NCBI GenBank assembly: GCA_963746275.1 | Contig: CAVVAX010000011.1 | Coordinates: 1-64,000, forward strand | Length of the DNA: 64,000 nucleotides | Source of the DNA: JAEULH01 sp963746275 | Lineage (GTDB): Bacteria; Pseudomonadota; Alphaproteobacteria; Rhodospirillales; Defluviicoccaceae | Direction of reading: 5' to 3' | Shown here: in pieces, positions 48,236-58,523 of the stretch | How the letters are laid out: each line of letters starts with the position of its first letter | Numbering within the stretch: position 1 is the stretch's first letter | Translations under genes and position numbers: made by a program | Notes under the pieces: generated by a model | Seen by the model: only the letters and a program-made list of their open reading frames with translations | Databases searched by the model: none | What the model was told of the DNA's origin: nothing

Positions 48236-49696
48236 TCAAGCGTGAATGTCGATGCGGCCGTTGCCGGGCGGCGCAGGATGTGCGGCTGCCCGTGCCGAGG
48301 CCTCGGCAGCGCGGCCCGCTGCGGGATCTTCGGCCTCCCGGCCATTGCCGGGGTGCGCGCCGAACCCGTGACGCGGGCCGTCCTGGCCCGCGCGCCCGCC
48401 GTGGTCGCGAAGCTGGAAGCTCAGGCTCCCCTGGTCGGTCTTCAAACCTGCGTCCTGCAGCGCCCGCTCGAGCACGCGGGCGTCGGCGCGGAGCAGCTCC
48501 AGGGCCTCGTTCGTCTCGACGCTGATCGAGGCGTGGACCCGATGGGTGTCGCTAAGGTCGAGGCTGATCTCGACGCGGCCGAGGGAGGCCGGGGCGAGCT
48601 GGATCTCGATCCGGTCGACGCCGGCGCGGACGGCCTTGGCAAAATGGAGCGACACCTGGCCGGCGGGCGAGGCGGGAACGGCTGACGCCGGGGCACGCTC
48701 CGGCATGGCCGCGGCCGGCGCCGGCGCCTGCGCCTGCTGCTGGCCCGGCTGGCTCTCGCGCCCGAAAGCTGCGAACGCTGCGGGGTCCACGGGCGCCGCC
48801 TCGCCATGCCCTTCGCCGGCGGCGGTGTTCGGCGTGGCGGCCGTGGGGGAGGAGGAGGCCGCGGGCGGAGCCGTGCCGCCAGCCGCTGCCTGCTGCGCCG
48901 CGCCCGGCGCCGCATCCGCTTTGTCGCGAAGGCCAGCCCGTTTCGCGGGAAGGACGGCGGCCGGAACGGCCGGGGCGTGCTCCCCATCGGTGGTCGGCGA
49001 AGAAGCAACGGTGGTTACGGGGGAAGTCTGCTCCGGCTCCGGCGAGGCCGCCCGGAACGCCGGCACGGCAACGGCGGCGACCGAGGCTTCCTCCATCGCC
49101 GCGGCAACGGAGACGGCTGCCAGACCATGAACCGGCGCGGGCGTTGGGGCGGAACCCTCGATTGCGCGGGTGACGTGAAACTGAGTGCCGGCGCCGAGCA
49201 CCTTCGCCAGCTCGACCGCTTGCGCGGAGGGCGGCGTAGCGGCGTCCCCGTCGACGTTGGCCGATGTATCGGCGGCTGCCGCGGATGGGGCCGCCGGAGC
49301 TGCAGCGGCGTCGGGCACGGTCGTCGCAACCTGTGGCGTGACCGCGCCCGGTGCCGCCGGTGCTGCGTCATCGACCGGCGGTCCGGGGCTCGCCAACGGC
49401 GGTGGCGGAAGCTCGAGGCCCTGAAGCTGCGCAAGGGCAGTCATGTCGGCCTCGTTTGCGGCCTCGGCCGACTGCGCCTCGCCGTCTCCCTCGGCCGCGC
49501 CGGCTTGGCCAGCGACCGCGCCGGCCTGAGGCCCGGACGAAGCGGCCGGCACCGTCGTGACCTGCGCTCCGCCCGTCAGCGCCTGGATCAGGCCGGCGAA
49601 GACCTCGCCGGCGCCGGACCCGGACTTCCCGGCGGCCGCGGGCGACGGCTTGCCCTGGCCGTTGACGCTGGTCGTCGCGATCGGGTTGGTTTGCAT
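48236..49696 (-). CDS. fliK: Flagellar hook-length control protein FliK
   Basis: 486 residues. The N-terminal 320 residues are Ala/Pro/Val-rich and low-complexity, as expected for the molecular ruler. The C-terminal Flg_hook domain is clear: GVDRIEIQLAPASLGRVEIS, VHASISVETNEALELLRAD, LERALQDAGLK. First gene of the fliK-flgD-flgE unit; a -24/-12 promoter lies 30 bp upstream. Confidence 0.9.
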   Translation of the reverse strand: MQTNPIATTSVNGQGKPSPAAAGKSGSGAGEVFAGLIQALTGGAQVTTVPAASSGPQAGAVAGQAGAAEGDGEAQSAEAANEADMTALAQLQGLELPPPPLASPGPPVDDAAPAAPGAVTPQVATTVPDAAAAPAAPSAAAADTSANVDGDAATPPSAQAVELAKVLGAGTQFHVTRAIEGSAPTPAPVHGLAAVSVAAAMEEASVAAVAVPAFRAASPEPEQTSPVTTVASSPTTDGEHAPAVPAAVLPAKRAGLRDKADAAPGAAQQAAAGGTAPPAASSSPTAATPNTAAGEGHGEAAPVDPAAFAAFGRESQPGQQQAQAPAPAAAMPERAPASAVPASPAGQVSLHFAKAVRAGVDRIEIQLAPASLGRVEISLDLSDTHRVHASISVETNEALELLRADARVLERALQDAGLKTDQGSLSFQLRDHGGRAGQDGPRHGFGAHPGNGREAEDPAAGRAAEASARAAAHPAPPGNGRIDIHA

Positions 49697-49725
49697 TCAG
49701 CCTCCGGTCCTTGCCGAGCCTCATC

Positions 49726-49741
49726 AGCAAAGCCCGGGCCA
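49726..49741 (-). promoter_or_regulatory. Sigma-54 (-24/-12) promoter of fliK-flgD-flgE
   Basis: On the minus strand TGGCCCGGGCTTTGCT matches TGGCACG-N4-TTGCT with one mismatch and exact GG-N10-GC spacing. The start would fall near 49716, leaving room for the GGAGG site before the fliK ATG at 49696. FlbD is encoded in the adjacent operon as the activator. Confidence 0.65.
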
Positions 49742-49895
49742 CATCGCGGTGGTCTCCTAAGCCTCTGACATCGAACGCAAACCATGTTTGACAGGGCGTC
49801 TACAGCGTCGGCCGAAGGTGGCCTCGGCAACTTCTTCCCACCCGCAGGCTGCACATTCTGCCGTGAGCAACCGGCCGCCGGTTGAAGGGTTGTAG

Positions 49896-49910
49896 CGGCA
49901 CTTTCCTGCA
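49896..49910 (+). promoter_or_regulatory. Near-sigma-54 promoter of the flagellin gene (spacing one base short)
   Basis: CGGCACTTTCCTGCA has GGCAC and TGCA but only nine bases between GG and GC where ten are required. It lies 113 bp before the flagellin start. The site may be real with a sequencing deletion, or non-functional. Confidence 0.4.
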
Positions 49911-50022
49911 AACATAAGTAGAAATAAATCATTCGACTTGCCCGCTTGGCGAGCATAGAAGCTTCGGCTGTCCCGGCCCCAGAACGGGGCCTTTGACCCC
50001 AGCCGTAGAAACGGAGGCTCAC

Positions 50023-50940
50023 TTGGCTACCAACGTAACTCTCTCCTCGACCGCACGGACGAACCTTCTGTCCATCCAGAACACCGCGAGCATGATCGGC
50101 CGCACCCAGGACCGGCTTTCGACCGGCTTGGCCGTCAAGAGCCCGATCGACGACGCGGTGAAGTACTTCCAGGCCAAGTCGCTCAGCGACCGGGCCGGGG
50201 ACCTGTCCGAGCGCAAGGACGGGATCGACCAGGGCGTCAGCGCTCTCGAAGCCACCCTTAAGGCGACCGAGGGCATGGAAAAGCTGGTCAAGCAGATGAA
50301 GGGTATCGTCGACGCAGCCCGAAGCCAGAGCGTCAGCGAGCGCAAGGAAGCGCAGAACCAGCTCAAGGAACTGGTCACCCAGGTTCAGCGGCTGGTCGAC
50401 GACGCCAGCTACAAGGGCCTGAACCTTCTGAACAGCTCGACCTCGACGCTCAGCGTTCGCTTCAGCGAGAAAAGCAACTCGAAGCTCGACGTGAAGGGTG
50501 TCAACCTGAACGCTTCGAAGTTCTACCTCAATGCCACGGGCGGGGCACTTAACCTTAAAGTTACCGGCACCGCCGCTTCCATCGTCGACGTGCTCGGCTT
50601 TACCGCGGGCTTCGACGCCTACACCCTCTCGAAGGCAAGCGTCCTTGCCGTGTTCAACAGCAAGGCCGACACGGTCCTGCAGGGTCTCGACCGGACCATC
50701 ACCAACCTGCGGTCGAAGGCCTCGAACATCGCTAACAACGCGGCGATCCTGCGCGTCCGCCTCGACTTCACCAAGGAGTACGTCAACGTCCTCCAGGGCG
50801 GATCGGACAAGCTGACGCTCGCCGACCTCAACGAGGAAGGCGCCAACATCATGGCCCTGCAGACCCGCCAGCAGCTCGGCATCCAGGCCCTGTCGCTGGC
50901 CGGCCAGGCGGAGCAGTCGATCCTGCGGCTGGTCCAGTAG
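50023..50940 (+). CDS. Flagellin
   Basis: 305 residues, secreted filament subunit. I take TTG at 50023 (LATNVTLSSTARTNLLSIQ) because ACGGAGG lies upstream and it matches the usual flagellin start; a longer frame exists. The N-terminal D0/D1 has IGRTQDRLSTGLAVKSPIDD and the C-terminal D0 has EGANIMALQTRQQLGIQALSLA, ending ILRLVQ. The central variable region is short and rich in Ser/Thr, suitable for O-glycosylation by the island downstream. A ~100-nt leader fits FlbT control. Confidence 0.95.
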   Translation: MATNVTLSSTARTNLLSIQNTASMIGRTQDRLSTGLAVKSPIDDAVKYFQAKSLSDRAGDLSERKDGIDQGVSALEATLKATEGMEKLVKQMKGIVDAARSQSVSERKEAQNQLKELVTQVQRLVDDASYKGLNLLNSSTSTLSVRFSEKSNSKLDVKGVNLNASKFYLNATGGALNLKVTGTAASIVDVLGFTAGFDAYTLSKASVLAVFNSKADTVLQGLDRTITNLRSKASNIANNAAILRVRLDFTKEYVNVLQGGSDKLTLADLNEEGANIMALQTRQQLGIQALSLAGQAEQSILRLVQ

Positions 50941-50963
50941 TCGCCAGTCCGCTTAAGGGGTAT

Positions 50964-51003
50964 GGTGGCGGGGATGCGCTTCCCCGCCACCTTTTCTTTT
51001 TCT
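50964..51003 (+). terminator. Strong rho-independent terminator after flagellin
   Basis: Ten-pair stem GGTGGCGGGG / CCCCGCCACC with an 8-base loop and a following TTTTCTTTTTCTT run, 23 bp after the flagellin stop. Confidence 0.9.
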
Positions 51004-51047
51004 TAAATCCTTTCCGCTACACCGGCATAAGTCGTTCAACCGCTCAT

Positions 51048-51201
51048 CGTCACCCACGGGCTTGTCCCGGCGGTCCATGAAGAGGTGGATCGCCGCAACG
51101 AGTGCGGCAATGACGGATGGAAGGTGATCGCCGGTAAGTCGTCACCCGCGGGCTCGTCCCTGGGTCCATGAAGAGGTGGATCGCCGCAACGGCGATGACG
51201 G
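51048..51201. repeat. Two tandem palindromic repeats between flagellin and flbT
   Basis: Units at 51048-51117 and 51140-51201 share GTCCATGAAGAGGTGGATCG plus CGTCACCC and CGATGACGG/CAATGACGG ends. They are the same class as the repeats at 34.9 and 45.6 kb. Confidence 0.8.
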
Positions 51202-51263
51202 GTGAGAGCTGATCGTCGCCCAGCCGAGAAGGCCGGCGGCCGAGCCGAATGGAGGTGCTTTCC

Positions 51264-51770
51264 GTGGCGCTCGTCATCAACCTAAAGAAAGACCAGCAGA
51301 TCGTCCTCAACGGCGCCGTGATCGAGAACACGACCGGCCGGTCCATCTCGATTTCGGTGAAGAACGAGGCGGCGATCCTGCGTTCGTCCGACATTCTTGC
51401 TCCTGAGGACGCGGCCACGCCCGCGACCCGGGCCTACTACGCCTTACAGTGCCTCTATCTCTTTCCCGAGCGAGGCGCGCATTATTTACCAATCTTCAAC
51501 GCTCTTGTTGAAAGCTATGTGGAGGCCGCGCCGAGCGCGCGCGGAATCGTGACCGAGATCCGCGACGCGGTCGCGGCGTCGAAGACTTACGCCGCGCTGA
51601 AGCTGGCGCAGCGTCTCATCGACCATGAGGGAAAGGTGCTATCCAATGCCGAACAGCAGCTTAGTCAGGAGCTACGCCGCGCCGCCAGCGCCGGGCAATC
51701 CGCGGGCGACGGAAGCTTGGGCTCTGACCAGGCTGGCGCTCAGGCTGAGGGACAGCAAGGATCGCGCTGA
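51264..51770 (+). CDS. flbT: Flagellin mRNA regulator FlbT
   Basis: 168 residues. GTG at 51264 chosen: the upstream ATG at 51249 is itself part of the GGAGG ribosome site. FlbT signature VINLKKDQQIVLNGAVIENT, then RAYYALQCLYLFPE. In Caulobacter FlbT binds the flagellin 5' leader and limits translation until the hook is complete. It overlaps flaF. Confidence 0.93.
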   Translation: MALVINLKKDQQIVLNGAVIENTTGRSISISVKNEAAILRSSDILAPEDAATPATRAYYALQCLYLFPERGAHYLPIFNALVESYVEAAPSARGIVTEIRDAVAASKTYAALKLAQRLIDHEGKVLSNAEQQLSQELRRAASAGQSAGDGSLGSDQAGAQAEGQQGSR

Positions 51771-52050
51771 CGCCGGGGAGATGCTCGAGGTCGTCCGCGT
51801 CAACTGGCGGCTGTGGACCATCCTCCAGGCCGAACTCCTCGACCCCGAGTGCCAGCTTCCCGATGACCTGCGCAGCAACGTGCTGTCGCTCGCTCAGTTC
51901 ATCGACAGGCACACCCTGGACATCATCGCCGACCCGAAGCCGGCAAAGCTGGACGTCCTGATCGCCATCAACCGCGAGTTGGCCGGCGGCCTGTTCACCG
52001 CCGCGCCCGGCGGGAGGCGAAGCGGCGCACCGTGGTGGCGCCGAGCATAG
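51646..52050 (+). CDS. flaF: Flagellar biosynthesis regulator FlaF
   Basis: 134 residues. ATG 51646 inside the end of flbT (frame +1). The family core is TEAWALTRLALRL, NWRLWTILQAELL and LPDDLRSNVLSLAQFID. FlaF acts opposite FlbT and is needed for flagellin synthesis. The order flagellin-flbT-flaF is typical for alphaproteobacteria. Confidence 0.92.
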   Translation: MPNSSLVRSYAAPPAPGNPRATEAWALTRLALRLRDSKDRADAGEMLEVVRVNWRLWTILQAELLDPECQLPDDLRSNVLSLAQFIDRHTLDIIADPKPAKLDVLIAINRELAGGLFTAAPGGRRSGAPWWRRA

Positions 52051-52083
52051 CGACGCGGCGACTCGTGCTGTGACGGTGTCGGC

Positions 52084-54049
52084 ATGAGCCGCAGCGGGGG
52101 GTCGAGCCGCGGCCTTTCGCGCTTTCGCCGGGCGGTGAAGGCCGCCGTCGGGCGCGAGGACTGGGCCGAGGTGGTGGCGCTGGCCGAGGCGCGGCTGGGC
52201 GAGCGGCCGGAGTGCGCGCGAGGCGCATTACGCGCTGGCGCTGGCCGCCATCTATCGCGACGACCTGGCGGCGGCGCTGCAGGCGGCGGCGACAGCCTGC
52301 GAGCTCGCGCCCGGAACTGCCGACTACGAGGACCTGCTCGCCATCGTCTATGGCCTCGCCGGCGAGGTGAACGACGCCCTGTTCCACGGCAAGGCGGCCG
52401 CCGGCTGCACCCGCCGGTCGGGCCTTGCCGGCATTCTCCCCGAGACGTTCCCGACCCTGGCGCAAGTCTTCATCCAGATCAGCGAGCAGCCGCTGCTCAG
52501 GCGCGGCCTCGAGGCGATGGCGCGAGGCCGCTTGCCGGACGCCGAGATCTGGTTTCGCCAGCACCTGGCGTTCGCCGCCGATTGCCGCGAGGCCGGCATC
52601 GGCCTCGGCGTCAGCCTTTTGGCCCAGGACCAGCCGCTGGCCGCGGTGGAGGCGCTGCGCGGGCTACGCCACCGGCTGCCGCAGGATGCGGCGCTGGCCA
52701 GCCTGCTCGGCCGGGCGCTCAGCCAGATCGGGGAGTTCGAGCAGGCGCGCGCCTGCCACAGGATCGCGCAGGGCTTGGCGCCGGACGACGCCGAGATGGC
52801 CGCGGTGGCGCTGGCCGATGCGGCCTGCGATCCACGCGCGGACGACGCCGCCGTCACCAGCGCCCGCCACGGCTGGGGACAGAGGTTCGGCGTCGACGAC
52901 GGCAGGCCCGCCCCCGCTCATGGGATGATGCATGGCGAGCTGATGCGAGGCTTGAACGGGCGGCCGCTGACCGTGGGTTATCTTGTCGCTAATGCCGGCC
53001 GCACTCGGGGCGCGCCGTGGCTGGCCGAGATCCTCTCGCACCGCCGGAGCGACCGGTTCACCGTCGCCGGTTTCGGCTACGGGCCGCTAAGCGCGCCTTC
53101 GAACCTGATCTTCCAGAAGTGCGTCGACCGCTGGCAGGACGTTGGCGGAGCCGACGCCCTGACGCTGGCGGCGATGGTCCGCGCGGAAGGGATCGACATC
53201 CTCGTCGACCTTGCCGGGCTGGAGGCACCCGAGTTGCACGCGGCCTTCGCGTCGCGCATGGCGCCCTGCCAGGTCGCCTGGCTCGGCGCGCCCTCGCTCG
53301 GGCTCGGCGGCTTCGACTTCGTCCTCACCGACCGGTATGTCAGTGAAGTGGGCGGGCACGCCGTTCGCGCGGTCATGCTGCGCCTGGGCAGCGTCATCGT
53401 CCCGCCGCCGGCCCCCGTTGCGCTACCCGACCGCGCCGAGGACGGCGAACTCCTGTTCATGGCCGATGCCGGCTTGGGCGAGCTCAACGCCATGACCGTG
53501 GAGCGCTGGGCGGCCATCCTTCACGCCGTCCCCGAGGCGAAGCTGGTCCTGCGCGACCGTGGCTTCACGCAAGGCGACGCGCTGAAGCGCGTGCTCGACA
53601 TCTTCGGCACCTTCGCCGTCGCTCACCGCATCGACGTCATCGCCGAGGCCTCGTCCGCGGCGTTCTTCGCCCATGGCGACGTGGCCCTGCTGCCGTACCC
53701 GTGCCCGCGCCCGGCCTCGGTCGTGGACGCCCTGTCGGCGGGACTGCCCGTCGTCTGCCCGGCCGGCGGTGCGCCCGGTTCGCGGGCGGCCGCCAGTGTC
53801 CTCGATCATCTCGGCATTGCTGGCGACACCGTCGCCGAGGACGAGGAGGCTTATGTCGCGCTGGCGCTTCGCTGGGCCCGCTCCGCCCCCGAGCGGCAGG
53901 CGTTCCCCGCGCGCATCGAAGAGGCCGCCCGCGCCACCCGGATGTGGAACGCCGCCGAACGGGCCAACGATCTTGCCGCCGCCCTGGAGGCGATGTGGAC
54001 CGAGGTCGCCGGGCGCGAGCAGCCGCTTGCGCTTGCGGCCGAGGCCTAG
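52084..54049 (+). CDS. SPINDLY-type O-linked GlcNAc transferase-like protein with TPR (frameshifted)
   Basis: About 650 residues after joining two frames at ~52220 (ERPECA to EAHYALALAAIYRDDLA). The N-terminal ~250 residues are tetratricopeptide repeats (HYALALAAIYRDD, DAEIWFRQHLAFAADCREAG). The C-terminal OGT-like part has ILVDLAGLEAPELHAAFASR, APCQVAWLGAPSLGLGGFDF and the SVVDALSAGLPVVCPAG donor-site segment. Placement after flagellin/flaF suggests flagellin or surface-protein glycosylation. Confidence 0.8.
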
Positions 54050-54052
54050 GCC

Positions 54053-56018
54053 ATGCCGGCGATAGCGGCGATCGATCGGGACGCCAGCGAGGACGCCTTC
54101 CGCGGCGCCTACCCCGAGGCGTGGGCGAAAGCCGTGGCGGTGGACCCGCCGCTCGCCCGGATCGTGATGGACGGGGGCGAGGCCATCAACCTCGACCTCG
54201 GCCAGGGCATGCTCTACCCGTGCCCGGAGCCGGAGTGGACCCGGGCCCGGCTCGCCGAGTTCCGGGCCGATCCAGAGCGGATCGGCTTCTCCGACCCGAG
54301 CCACTGCAACCTATCGGCGGTGTCGATGCCGCTGCTCGACCGGCTGACGGCGCTACCTCCGCGAGCGCGGGGCGAAGCTCACGGCGCTGCCGGTCGCAGA
54401 GGTCGGCTACCTGTTCGTCTTCGGCATCGGCCTCGGCCGGCACATCCCCGAGCTGATCGCGACGACGCCGGCCCGCCACGTGGTCCTGATCGAACCGGTC
54501 GCGGAGTTCGTCCGCCACGCCTGCGCCGTCCTCGACTGGCGCGAGGTGTTCGCCGCCGCCGAGGAGCGCGGCATCACGCGTCCACGTCTGCCTGGAGAGC
54601 GATCCAGAGGGCATCTGCGGCTTACGTCGAGACGCTGGTCTCCAGCCAGGGCAACACCTTCCTCGACGGCTCCTTCTTCCACCCGCACTACTATTCCTGG
54701 GCCTTCAAGCAGGCGGCGGCGCTCTTGCGCGAGCGGCTGAAGGTGCACGCGCTGTCCAGCGGCTTCTTCGAAGACGAAGTGGAGATGGTGCGCAACTGCC
54801 ACGGCAACCTCGCCCGCTGGCCGTTCCACCTGGTCGAGAGCCGGCCGTTCCGCGCCCAGACGCTGCCGGTGTTCATCGTCGGCGCCGGCCCGTCGCTCGA
54901 CGCCGACCTCCCCGTCATCCGCAAGTGGCGCGACCAGGTGCTGCTTGTCTCCTGCGGCACGACGCTCGGGATCCTGCTCAAGAACGGCGTGCGCCCGGAC
55001 ATCCACGTCGAGCTCGAACGCGGGGCGCTGGTCTACGACCTGCTCTCGGTGGTGGAGAAGGAGCACGGCTTCGCCGGGATCACCCTGCTCGCCTCGACGA
55101 CGGTCGATCCGCGCATCGGCGAGCTGTTCGAGAAGCGCTGGTTTTTCTTCCGCTCCGGGCTCAGCCCCGCCGTGGTGTTCCGCGGCGGCGTCGCCACGCT
55201 GCGCGGCGCCGACCCCTTATGCTGCAACGCCGCTTTCGCCGCCATTGCCGCCATGGGCTTTCACGAGATCTACTTCTTCGGCCTGGACCTGGCGCAGAAG
55301 GAGGCCGGGCGCCACCACGCCAAGGATTCGCTCTACTTCGAGGACGAGCACGCTGACCTCGACGAGGTGTACCGCAAGCGGTTCAACCGCGTCGTCCCCG
55401 GCAACTTCGGCGGCACCGTCGAGACCTACTGGGCTTTCGACTCCGGCCGGCAGATGCTCTCGCGCGTCCAGCGCCTCTATCGCACCAACCTTTCCAACTG
55501 CAGCGACGGCGCCAGGATCGACGGCGCCAAGCCCAAGGCGGCGGCCTCGGTGCGCATCGCGGCCGGCGCGCCGCCGCGGGCGATGGTGCTCCGCAAGCTG
55601 GAGGCCGAGTTGCGCCGGTTCGCCGCCGGCGAGATGCTCGCCTCGGTCGATCTCGACGCGCACGCAGCCGGCTGCGAGGCGTTCCTCCCCGCGTTCGCTG
55701 CGATGCTGGAGGAGGCCGGCGCCGACGACCGCGGCTTCGTCGATCTCGAAGCCAGGCTCCATACGTTCAGCACCGACCGGCGAGCCGATTTCGCCGGCTT
55801 CTTCAGCATGGCCCTGTCCTCGCTGGTTTCGATGCTGCGGGTGGCGGCGTTCTTCTCCAGCCGTATCCCCGAAGACCAGGAGCGCAAGGCCTTCTTCCTG
55901 CACTTCCTCGACAGCGTACCTGGAGCGGGCCTCGTTGCTTTCCGCCGAAGCGGCGGCACTGCTTCGTTCGCATGCCGAGATCGCGCCCGCTGACGCCGCG
56001 GCCTACGCCTGCGCCTGA
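54053..56018 (+). CDS. Maf-like motility-associated glycosyltransferase (DUF115/MptE-like; multiple frameshifts)
   Basis: About 650 residues. The diagnostic centre is VFIVGAGPSLDADLPVI, then LLVSCGTTLGILLKNGV and RPDIHVELE; further on, EIYFFGLDLAQKE. This is the DUF115 fold of flagellin-modifying Maf proteins. Frames change near 54345 (into GAKLTALPVAEVGYLFVFGI), near 54585 (back) and near 55915, after which the usual end reads YLERASLLSAEAAALLRS, stopping at 56018. Maf proteins transfer pseudaminic or legionaminic acid to flagellin, and the pathway follows directly downstream. Confidence 0.83.
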
Positions 56019-56114
56019 GGCAACGCCGCCGCCATTCCTGAGGCCGGTAGGAATTGCTTAAATCTTGCTCGCTATCTTCGGCGCATTGCAGTTGCACCAG
56101 CCTTCGCCGGAGCC

Positions 56115-57260
56115 ATGACCAGTACCCAGCCCACCCCCGCCAGCCCGTCCCCAGCCGCCACCGGTTCTGGTAGCGTCAGCAGAGCCAACGGCGGCGATAC
56201 CGCCGCAGCCTCCGACAGCTACTATCGCCTGCCGCTGTCGAACTACTACGACCTAGCCGTCGATCTGGCGGGGAAGTCGGTCCTCGTGACCGGCGGCACC
56301 GGCTCGTTCGGCAAGCGCTTCGTCAAGACGGTTCTCGACCGCTACGACCCGCGCCGGCTGATCGTCTTCTCCCGCGACGAGCTCAAGCAGTACGATATGG
56401 CCAACGAGCTGACCGGGCCCCGCTCCGGCTGCCTGCGCTACTTCATTGGCGACGTGCGCGACCGGCAGCGGTTGGAGATGGCGATGCGCGACGTCGATTA
56501 CGTCGTCCACGCCGCGGCGCTAAAGCATGTCCCGGCCGCAGAGTACAACCCAGGCGAGTGCATCCGCACCAACGTGCTCGGCGCCGAGAACGTCGTCCAG
56601 GCGGCGATCTCCTGCGGGGTGCGCAAGGTCATCGCGCTCTCCACCGACAAGGCGGCGAACCCGGTCAACCTCTACGGTGCGAGCAAGCTCGCCGCCGACA
56701 AGATCTTCGTCGCTGCCAACAATCTCAGCGGCCGCGTCGGCACCCGCTTCGCCGTCGTCCGCTATGGCAACGTCGTCGGCTCGCGCGGCAGCGTCATCCC
56801 GCTGTTCCAGAAGCTCAAGCGCGAGGGCGCAGACAGCCTGCCGATCACCGATCCGCGGATGACAAGGTTCTGGATCACCCTGCAGCAGGGTGTCGATTTC
56901 GTCCTCTCCTGCCTGAAGATGGCCCGCGGTGGCGAGCTGTTTGTGCCGAAGATCCCGAGCATGCGCATGACGGATTTGGCGGCCCGCCTGGCGCCAGGGA
57001 TCCCGATCCGCGTCGTCGGCATCCGCCCTGGCGAGAAGCTGCACGAGGTGCTGATCACCGCGGAAGAGGCGCGCTCCGCGATCGAGCTGAAGGATCGCTA
57101 CATCATCCGCCCGACGCTGCAGTTCTGGACCGACCTCGACGCCGAAGGCGAGGGGCCTCAGGGCGCTCCGGTGGACGGAGACTTCGTCTTCTCCAGCGAC
57201 CGCAACAGCGTCTGGCTCGACGCCGACCAGCTCGAGCAGATGCTGCAGGAGGGCGTATGA
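56115..57260 (+). CDS. pseB: UDP-GlcNAc 4,6-dehydratase (inverting), PseB
   Basis: 381 residues. An N-terminal disordered Ser/Ala extension of ~50 residues precedes the SDR core: LVTGGTGSFGKRFV (NAD site), HAAALKHVPAAEYNP, and the active-site variant NLYGASKLAADKIF. The C-terminus has SMRMTDLAARLAP and RPGEKLHEVLI. First step of CMP-pseudaminic acid synthesis. Its stop overlaps the pseC ATG (ATGA). Confidence 0.93.
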   Translation: MTSTQPTPASPSPAATGSGSVSRANGGDTAAASDSYYRLPLSNYYDLAVDLAGKSVLVTGGTGSFGKRFVKTVLDRYDPRRLIVFSRDELKQYDMANELTGPRSGCLRYFIGDVRDRQRLEMAMRDVDYVVHAAALKHVPAAEYNPGECIRTNVLGAENVVQAAISCGVRKVIALSTDKAANPVNLYGASKLAADKIFVAANNLSGRVGTRFAVVRYGNVVGSRGSVIPLFQKLKREGADSLPITDPRMTRFWITLQQGVDFVLSCLKMARGGELFVPKIPSMRMTDLAARLAPGIPIRVVGIRPGEKLHEVLITAEEARSAIELKDRYIIRPTLQFWTDLDAEGEGPQGAPVDGDFVFSSDRNSVWLDADQLEQMLQEGV

Positions 57261-58523
57261 CCGCCGCGGACTGCCCCGTGGACTGCGACGCGGCCGGCGT
57301 GCTGCCTTACGGTCGGCCGCTCATCGACGAGGGCGACATCGAGGCGGTGTGCCGGGTACTCCGCTCGCAGTGGCTGACGACCGGCCCCGCAGTGGACGCC
57401 TTCGAAGCGGCTTTGGCGGAGAGGGTCGGCGCGGCCCATGCGGTGGCCTGCGCCAACGGCACCGCAGCGCTGCACCTCGCCTGCCTCGCCCTCGATCTCG
57501 GCCCTGGCGATGCCATCATCGCCCCGGCGATCACCTTCGCTGCCACCGCCAACTGCGCCCGCTTCGTTGGCGCCGAGGTGGTTTTTGCCGACGTCGATCC
57601 CGGCACGGGGCTGATGGAGGCCGAGCACGTCGCGGTTGCGGCGCATCGCGCGGCGGCGCTCGGGCTGCGGACGAAGGCAGTCCTGCCGGTCCATTTCGCC
57701 GGCCAAACGGTCGACCTCGATGAGCTCCGCGACCTCGCTGGAAGTCTCGGACTCGCCATCGTCGAGGATGCCTGTCACGCGCTGGGCGCAAAGCCCGCCG
57801 AGTCCGAGCGGAGCGGGGAGACGGCCAGTCAAGTCGGTGGCTGCCGCGCCAGCGCCATGACGGTCTTTTCCTTCCATCCGGTAAAGACCGTGACCATGGG
57901 AGAGGGCGGCGCGATCACCACCAACGATCCGACCCTGGCGCAGCGCCTCCGGCACTTCCGCGGCCACGGCATCACCCGGACGCCGGCGGCGTTCGCCGAC
58001 ACCGCGGCCGGGCTCGACGCCGCGGGGCGGACCAATCCCTGGTACTACGAGCTCGCCGACGTCGGCTTCAACTACCGCGCCAGCGACATCCACTGTGCGC
58101 TCGGCCTCAGCCAACTCGGCAAGCTCGATGCTTTCGTCGCCGCCCGGGAACGTCTCGCGGAACGCTATGGCGCAGCGCTGGCGCCCCTGTTCCCGCTCGT
58201 CGCTCCGCTGCGCCGCCACCCCGACCGGCTGCACGCCTGGCACCTCTACGTGGTGCTCGTCGACTTCGCCACCGCCGGGCTCGACCGAGGAAGCCTGATG
58301 CGGGCGATGCAGGCGGCCGGGGTCGGCTCGCAGGTGCACTACATCCCGCTCCACCGCCAGCCCTACTACCGCCGGCGCTACGGTCCGCTGGCGCTGCCCG
58401 GCGCGGACGAGTTCTATTCTCGCTGCCTGAGCCTGCCGCTGTTTGTGGGCCTCGGCGATGACGGACATGGAGCGCATCGCCGGCGCGCTGGCCACATCTT
58501 TGCGGCCGGCGAGAGCGGCATGA
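57257..58523 (+). CDS. pseC: UDP-4-amino-4,6-dideoxy-AltNAc transaminase, PseC (frameshift near end)
   Basis: PLP aminotransferase of the DegT family, about 420 residues. Conserved SQWLTTGPAVDAFE, GTAALHLACLAL, VEDACHALGA, and the PLP lysine in FSFHPVKTVTMGEGG. C-terminal GSQVHYIPLHRQPYYRR and FYSRCLSLPLFVGLGD. Near 58455 the frame must shift to TDMERIAGALATSLRPARAA, stopping at 58521-58523, exactly overlapping the next ATG. Single-base error likely. Confidence 0.9.

Noticed and set aside
51048..51201. CRISPR array
   Set aside because: Only two imperfect units with internal palindromes and no constant spacer length or cas genes; they match the dispersed palindromes elsewhere in the window.
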